From positions 1 to 47,397 of the forward strand of contig JAISLQ010000027.1 of the NCBI GenBank assembly GCA_031290885.1: a stretch of 47,397 nucleotides of DNA, given 5' to 3'. Positions 43,939-47,397 of the stretch are shown here, piece by piece. The stretch's first letter is position 1, and the number at the start of each line of letters is the position of its first letter. The stretch is from Acidaminococcales bacterium (GTDB lineage: Bacteria; Bacillota; Negativicutes; Acidaminococcales; JAISLQ01). Position numbers and translations under genes: made by a program. The notes under the pieces were generated by a model. The model was given only the letters and a program-made list of their open reading frames with translations. It did not search any database and had not been told where the DNA came from.

Positions 43939-45303
43939 TCAGAGAAAAATCGAGCCGTCGCCGGCCGCTTCGGTTAAAACACCGTTTTCATCCATCAAGC
44001 CGCGTTTCATCATCCACAGATGAAATTCCCGCGCCGGTTTGCGCCCGGTCAATTCTCTCAGGGCCGCGTTGTCATGAAAACTGGTATTTTGATAATTAAG
44101 CATTACATCGTCGCCCATCGGCACGCCCATATAATAGTTTGCGCCGGCCAGCGCCGTGAGCATTGTGGCCATTTCCTGATCGTCCTGCGTTATCTGCGTG
44201 TGATTTGTGTAACAGGGGTCAAGACCCATCGGCAGCCCCAGCAGTTTGCCCATAAAATGATCTTCCAGGTTGGCCCTTATCATCTCTTTTCCATCGTATA
44301 GCGTCTCCGGCCCGATAAACCCAGACACGTTGTTTACCAGAAACGGCTCAAAACAACGCGCGAAACCGTAGGTGCGCCCTTCCAGCGTCAGCTCGTCCGC
44401 GCCGCGGTCGGCGCCGATTGACACTTCTGAGCCCTGGCCGGTTTCAAAATACAAAAGATTGGGCCCGGCGGCGAAAGCTTTCCGGCGCGCCAGCGCATAC
44501 GCCGCTTCAATCAATTTTTTGTCCACCCCAAAATTGCTGTTGGCGGCCTCCGTGCCGGCAATCGACTGAAACACCATGGAAAGCGGCGCGCCTTCCTCCA
44601 GCGCCTTCATTTGCGTGGTGATGTGGGAAAGCACGGTAATTTGCGTAGGTATTTCATGCTTGCTGATAAAGCCGAAAATACCCTCCGCTATGCGGCGCGT
44701 GCTTTCCACGCTGTCATTCACCGGGTTTATGCCTATGCAGGCATCGCCGCAACCGTAGGACACTCCTTCCATGACGCCGGTTACGATGTCATCGACGTCG
44801 TCGGTGGCGCTGTTGGCCTGGCAGCGGAACGACAGGGTGCCGGGCTGCCCGATTTCCGTATTGCAACGGGTAACGCGGGAAATTTTCCGCGCGGCATACA
44901 CCAGATCCATCGTTGACATTATTTTCGCCGCCGCCGCCGCCACTTCGCCAGTAAAAGCCCGGGCGAATCGCTCTATTTCCCGGCCGGTCGTTTTATGATC
45001 CAAAATCCATTCGCGCAATTCGCCGATAGTTTTGTTTTTCATCGCCTTGTACAGCGGTTGGTTGAGGCTGTCGATATTGGCCCTTGTAACCTCGTCGTCC
45101 TCGTAGGGAAGCACGGGGTTTTCCGTCAAGTCCCCCACCGTCATGGCCGCCAGCGCGATTTTGGCGGCTACCCGCTCGGATGCGCTCCGCGCCGCGATAT
45201 TTTGCAGCCTGTCCGCTGATTTTGGCTCGTTGGCTTTGGCCAGGACATCGGCAAGATTGCGAAATTCATAAGTTTTTCCATGCAGCAACGTTTTTAACTT
45301 CAT
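43939..45303 (-). CDS. eutB: Ethanolamine ammonia-lyase large subunit
   Basis: EutB is the catalytic TIM-barrel subunit. EutBC turns ethanolamine into acetaldehyde and ammonia by a B12 radical route. The 454-residue protein is full length and shows CNTEIGQPGTLSFRCQAN, YGCGDACIGINPVNDS, ETGQGSEVSIGADRGADE, ARCFEPFLVNNVSGFIGPE and LGLPMGLDPCYTNH. Four bases separate it from the upstream binding-protein gene. No eutD, eutE, eutG, eutT or shell genes lie in the window, so the fate of acetaldehyde is not visible here. Confidence 0.97.
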   Translation of the reverse strand: MKLKTLLHGKTYEFRNLADVLAKANEPKSADRLQNIAARSASERVAAKIALAAMTVGDLTENPVLPYEDDEVTRANIDSLNQPLYKAMKNKTIGELREWILDHKTTGREIERFARAFTGEVAAAAAKIMSTMDLVYAARKISRVTRCNTEIGQPGTLSFRCQANSATDDVDDIVTGVMEGVSYGCGDACIGINPVNDSVESTRRIAEGIFGFISKHEIPTQITVLSHITTQMKALEEGAPLSMVFQSIAGTEAANSNFGVDKKLIEAAYALARRKAFAAGPNLLYFETGQGSEVSIGADRGADELTLEGRTYGFARCFEPFLVNNVSGFIGPETLYDGKEMIRANLEDHFMGKLLGLPMGLDPCYTNHTQITQDDQEMATMLTALAGANYYMGVPMGDDVMLNYQNTSFHDNAALRELTGRKPAREFHLWMMKRGLMDENGVLTEAAGDGSIFL

Positions 45304-45307
45304 CGTC

Positions 45308-46834
45308 TTATTTGCTGAGGTTGACCGTGCGGATCATGCCGTCCGAAACCGGAATGAACCCTTTGACCGTTTTCAGCGCGCCGAAAATGTTATGTTCGTG
45401 ATAGAAGAATATATAAGGGGAATCCTTGATCGCCAAGGCGACCACCTGGTCATAGAGCGCCTTGCGTTTGGCGGTGTCCGTTTCTTTACGGGACGCGTCC
45501 AGCAATTTGTCCATTTCCGGGTTGCTGTATTTCATGAAATTTACGGAACCGTTGGTCACAAAACGGTCATACGCGTTCTGGTCAGGGTCTATGCGGCCGC
45601 TCCAGTTAATGAACGAGGCATCGTCAAGGCCTTTGGTGGCGTTGTCCAGCATCGTGCCAAAATCGACTTTTTGCAGGCTGACGTTTATGCCCGCCGGTTT
45701 CAGCATGTTTTGCACCATTTGCGCCACCTGCGAGGATACCGGGTCGGTATCGGTAGTTATGGTGAAACTGAACCCCTTTTCCAAGCCGGCTTTGGCCAAT
45801 AGCTCCTTGGCCTTTGCCAAATCCGGTTTGCCCGGCTTGTCAAGGTCGCTGTAAGCCAGATTGGTCGGCGGGAAAGGCGAGCGCCCCGGCGTGCCTATGC
45901 CGTGCAAGGCGACTTTGACAATGGCATCCCGGTCAATGAGCGCCTCTATGGCCTGGCGCGCCAGCGGATTGGAAAGCGGGGCTTTGGTTACGTTGATCGA
46001 CATGCCCCGGAAACCCGGGCTGGGAATGTTTATGACAGTAATCTTGGGGTCGTTGGCGTAATTGTTCGCCTCGTTAAAAGGAAACCGGTTGGTAATGTCC
46101 AGTTGTCCGCTCTTTAAGTTGACCAAAGCCACGTTGGCGTCGGCAATTATCTTGTAAACTATCTTGTCCGCTTTGGGCGCGCCGGGCACCCAGTAATTTT
46201 TATTTTTCTCCAGCGTTATGGTCGAGCCTTTCACCCTTTCTTTGTACACGAACGGCCCTGTGCCGACTGGCCCGCTCATAAAATCCGGCCCCAGTTTGGT
46301 GGCCGCGGCCGGCGAAACCATCATGCCCGCGCGATCGGTCAGTATCGACAAAAAAGGCGCGAAAGCGTTTTTCAGGCTTATTTCGATGGTGCCGCTATTG
46401 ACGACGACAATCTTGTCTACTTCTTTGAGTTCGTTTTTCCTGATGGAACTTGGCGACATGTTGCGCTCAAAGTTGAATTTTACCGCTTCCGCGTTGAAAT
46501 CCGTACCGTCATGGAATTTTACGTTTTTGCGCAAATAGAAGGTGTATTTTTTGCCGTCAGGGGAAATTTCCCATTTTTCCGCCAGCATTGGTATGATCTC
46601 GCCTTTTTCGTTCAAATCGGCCAACTTGTCAAAAATACTCTGGAAAACGTGCCTTTCCACAAAAGCGTTGGATTGCGACGGGTCAAGTTTAGGCGGGTCC
46701 TGATGCAGGGAAATGTTGACCACGCCGTCCCACTTCGCCGCCGGCTGGCCGCCGCCCTGAGTGCCTCCCCCGCAGGCCGCAGCCAAAAAGCACAGCGCCA
46801 AAACCGCCAAAGCAAATATAAACCTTTTTTTCAT
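45308..46834 (-). CDS. Extracytoplasmic solute-binding lipoprotein 3, SBP_bac_5 family
   Basis: The 508-residue lipoprotein has signal RFIFALAVLALCFLAAAC and the SBP_bac_5 blocks shared with the other two: KLDPSQSNAFVERHVFQSIF, KFHDGTDFNAEAVKFNFERN and VGTGPFVYKERVKGSTITL. It is the first gene of the minus-strand run and is only four bases from eutB. It may therefore bind an ethanolamine-containing or -yielding ligand. It probably uses the distant DppBCDF-like subunits at the other end of the locus, since no other permeases are nearby. Confidence 0.93.
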   Translation of the reverse strand: MKKRFIFALAVLALCFLAAACGGGTQGGGQPAAKWDGVVNISLHQDPPKLDPSQSNAFVERHVFQSIFDKLADLNEKGEIIPMLAEKWEISPDGKKYTFYLRKNVKFHDGTDFNAEAVKFNFERNMSPSSIRKNELKEVDKIVVVNSGTIEISLKNAFAPFLSILTDRAGMMVSPAAATKLGPDFMSGPVGTGPFVYKERVKGSTITLEKNKNYWVPGAPKADKIVYKIIADANVALVNLKSGQLDITNRFPFNEANNYANDPKITVINIPSPGFRGMSINVTKAPLSNPLARQAIEALIDRDAIVKVALHGIGTPGRSPFPPTNLAYSDLDKPGKPDLAKAKELLAKAGLEKGFSFTITTDTDPVSSQVAQMVQNMLKPAGINVSLQKVDFGTMLDNATKGLDDASFINWSGRIDPDQNAYDRFVTNGSVNFMKYSNPEMDKLLDASRKETDTAKRKALYDQVVALAIKDSPYIFFYHEHNIFGALKTVKGFIPVSDGMIRTVNLSK

Positions 46835-46869
46835 GTTATCACTCCCGTCAAATTTTCAATAATGATATT

Positions 46870-46898
46870 ATGGTAACATGAAACCGGTCGGTTGGCAA
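46870..46898 (-). promoter_or_regulatory. Candidate promoter of the binding protein 3-eut genes
   Basis: On the minus strand TTGCCA, 17 bases, and TACCAT give a modest match. The leader would be about 30 bases, too short for a B12 riboswitch or a EutV-type antiterminator hairpin. Confidence 0.35.
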
Positions 46899-47082
46899 TA
46901 CATAAAAATAAAAAATCGCTAATATTTATCTATTCAAAAAACGTCTCTTCCTTCAATTCTAATGTGAAACTCAAACAAATCCGGTATATTTACGCATTTG
47001 ATGCGGGCATAGTTGGTTCAAGCATAGATGCCTTCCGCCTTCGCTATGCGTCCGCAACGCGTTGTCGCTCTCCCCGTTGGAT

Positions 47083-47106
47083 CTTGTTTAAAAACGAATT
47101 TTGTAA
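47083..47106. repeat. Short dispersed repeat, copy 2
   Basis: CTTGTTTAAAAACGAA plus TTTTGTAA matches 25999-26022 with two differences. It lies in the otherwise gene-free interval 46835-47158 between the eut run and the rRNA promoter. Confidence 0.35.
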
Positions 47107-47158
47107 TACTGCATAATAAACCGCCGGAAAAAAATATTTGGCGCAGGGAAAAAAGCGC

Positions 47159-47188
47159 TTGACAGCGCAAAAGGCGATGTGGTAATCT
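47159..47188 (+). promoter_or_regulatory. rRNA operon promoter
   Basis: TTGACA (47159-47164), an 18-base spacer and TAATCT (47183-47188) lie about 180 bases before the 16S start. The position and strength fit a ribosomal promoter. Confidence 0.7.
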
Positions 47189-47367
47189 AAGTAAGCACTC
47201 AAAAAGGCGGAGTGAAAAGTTCCTTGAAAACTGGACAATGGCAGGAAAAGAAGCCGGATGGGCGCGGGATTCCGCGCGCGGCCGCCATGCCGTAAAACTG
47301 GCGCTGGCCGGGCAAGCCCGGCCGAAAAGGGGCCAAGGGGCTTTGGCAAGAAAGGCCGAGAGGCCAA
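47189..47367 (+). other. 16S rRNA leader with processing and antitermination signals
   Basis: The leader contains TTCCTTGAAAACTGGACAA at 47219, a motif common in Firmicutes rRNA leaders. It also holds several strong stems: GCGCGG-GATT-CCGCGC (47262-47277) and GGCCGGGC-AA-GCCCGGCC (47306-47323). These likely take part in antitermination and RNase III processing. Confidence 0.55.
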
Positions 47368-47397
47368 AAGATATGCCGGAGAGTTTGATCCTGGCTC
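47368..47397 (+). rRNA. 16S rRNA, first bases only
   Basis: GGAGAGTTTGATCCTGGCTC at the window end is the universal start of bacterial 16S rRNA (primer 27F region). The gene continues outside the window; the exact mature 5' end is approximate. Confidence 0.93.

Noticed and set aside
46835-47158. Possible cobalamin riboswitch or EutV-type leader before the eut genes
   Set aside because: The likely promoter leaves only about 30 bases of leader, and no B12-box-like sequence or paired hairpins were seen.
47044-47367. Minus-strand open frame of 107 codons across the rRNA leader
   Set aside because: It runs antisense through the rRNA promoter and leader stems and has no family likeness.
1-47397. 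CRISPR array or tRNA genes
   Set aside because: No regularly spaced repeats and no cloverleaf with a T-loop GTTCRANYC signature were noticed on reading; a tRNAscan or CRISPR search was not possible.

Overview
The window looks like a chromosomal segment of a Bacillota (Firmicutes) bacterium with moderately high GC. Three things point there: the rRNA leader near the right edge carries the CTTGAAAACTG motif common before Firmicutes 16S genes; dapL (LL-diaminopimelate aminotransferase) is present; and promoters and ribosome binding sites are strong and of Gram-positive type. Negativicutes or Clostridia are plausible, but the class cannot be fixed from sequence reading alone.

Layout, left to right. 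(1) 1-4.3 kb is a graveyard of mobile DNA. It holds remnants of IS1-, IS200/IS605-, IS630-, IS3- and IS5-type elements, an orphan Phd/YefM-like antitoxin, a lipoprotein and a free-standing HNH endonuclease. (2) 4.5-7.2 kb holds purB-purA, for the two AMP-branch steps of purine synthesis. (3) 7.2-14.3 kb has an IclR-family regulator divergent from a branched-chain-amino-acid-type ABC transporter (livJHMGF). The transporter is followed by an ATC-hydrolase-family protein and an arginase/agmatinase-family ureohydrolase. (4) 14.3-22.7 kb is a mixed set: a CHAD-domain protein, a D-2-hydroxyacid dehydrogenase with a glyoxalase-like VOC protein, an HD-GYP protein, an orphan MetQ-like lipoprotein with a hotdog thioesterase, a DUF4127 protein and dapL. 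(5) 22.9-25.7 kb is a CadC-like regulator and a CadA-like heavy-metal ATPase. (6) 26-27.2 kb is mnmA. (7) 27.5-46.8 kb is a run of fifteen genes, all on the minus strand. In transcription order they are: an extracytoplasmic solute-binding lipoprotein, eutB, eutC, eutA, an acetamidase/formamidase, a second binding protein, two paralogous amidohydrolases, an unrecognised membrane protein, a third binding protein, two dipeptide/glutathione-type permeases, a gamma-glutamyltransferase without a signal peptide, and two oligopeptide-type ATPases. (8) The last 250 bases carry an rRNA promoter, its leader and the first bases of a 16S rRNA gene.

How they may work together. Region 7 looks like a catabolic locus. 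Three related binding proteins could feed one Dpp/Gsi-type permease. The imported amide- or gamma-glutamyl-linked compound could be cut inside the cell by GGT, the acetamidase or the amidohydrolases, and any ethanolamine released could be split by B12-dependent EutBC, kept active by EutA. No microcompartment shell genes, eutH, eutT or two-component regulator are next to it. Region 3 looks like a second, smaller uptake-plus-C-N-hydrolase locus for a guanidino, cyclic amidine or ureido compound. Both substrate proposals are inference from gene content.
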